From NCBI GenBank assembly GCA_001430745.1, contig KQ481950.1, forward strand, positions 877,515-906,688: 29,174 bases of DNA, written 5' to 3'. Positions 29,171 through 29,174 of the stretch are shown piece after piece. The translations under genes and the position numbers were made by a program. The notes below the pieces were generated by a model, which saw only the letters and a list, made by a program, of their open reading frames with translations, searched no databases and was not told the DNA's origin. Source of the DNA: Auxenochlorella pyrenoidosa. Its lineage: Eukaryota > Chlorophyta > Trebouxiophyceae > Chlorellales > Chlorellaceae. The number at the start of each line of letters is the position of its first letter. The first letter of the stretch is position 1.

Positions 29171-29174
29171 CGGG

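Noticed and set aside
1..29174. tRNA or rRNA genes, transposons, CRISPR arrays, viral genes
   Set aside because: I looked for tRNA-like arms, terminal repeats, transposase or reverse-transcriptase motifs and regularly spaced repeats and found none that hold up.

Overview
The window is nuclear DNA of a GC-rich green alga, most likely a trebouxiophyte of the Chlorella clade. This is inferred from spliceosomal genes with many short introns (mostly about 100 to 310 bases), GTG-type donors, pyrimidine-rich acceptors ending in GCAG, TGTAA motifs downstream of several stop codons (the green-algal polyadenylation signal), and proteins of plant and algal type. Nothing points to a bacterium, virus or transposon. 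All gene models were spliced by hand: each junction was checked for phase, and every model gives one open frame from start (or window edge) to stop.

Layout: (1) 1-140, last coding exon of a coiled-coil protein (+). (2) 452-1761, chloroplast NAD(P)-binding Rossmann-like protein (-). (3) 2100-3148, cytochrome bc1 subunit 9/QCR9 (+), divergent from gene 2. (4) 3608-6022, EB1 microtubule plus-end protein (-), convergent with QCR9. (5) 6269-8122, probable plastid membrane protein of unknown function (+), divergent from EB1. (6) 9168-10620, small multi-pass membrane protein with a Ser-Pro tail (+). (7) 11052-12835, Ala/Lys/Glu-rich coiled-coil protein (+). (8) 13642-15638, secreted GH16 beta-glucanase (+). 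(9) 16142-19720, double-hotdog acyl-CoA thioesterase of the ACOT11/12 type without a START domain (+). (10) 20271-26672, a 1395-residue protein with an N-terminal FHA domain, a PP1-docking-like motif, proline-directed phosphosites, a coiled coil, a PHD finger and a basic RG-rich tail (-). (11) 27705-29137, C-terminal part of a PB1-domain protein (-), cut by the window edge.

The genes are individually transcribed eukaryotic units and do not form an operon or pathway. They cover respiration (QCR9), the microtubule cytoskeleton (EB1), chromatin or the cell cycle (FHA-PHD protein), lipid or acetyl-CoA metabolism (thioesterase), cell-wall or storage glucan turnover (GH16) and plastid biology (genes 2 and 5). 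The most interesting item is the FHA/PP1-motif/PHD protein, which recalls animal Ki-67 at its N-terminus but adds a histone-reader module. A second theme is an unusually high share of GC-AG introns, five of about 57, all in minus-strand genes.
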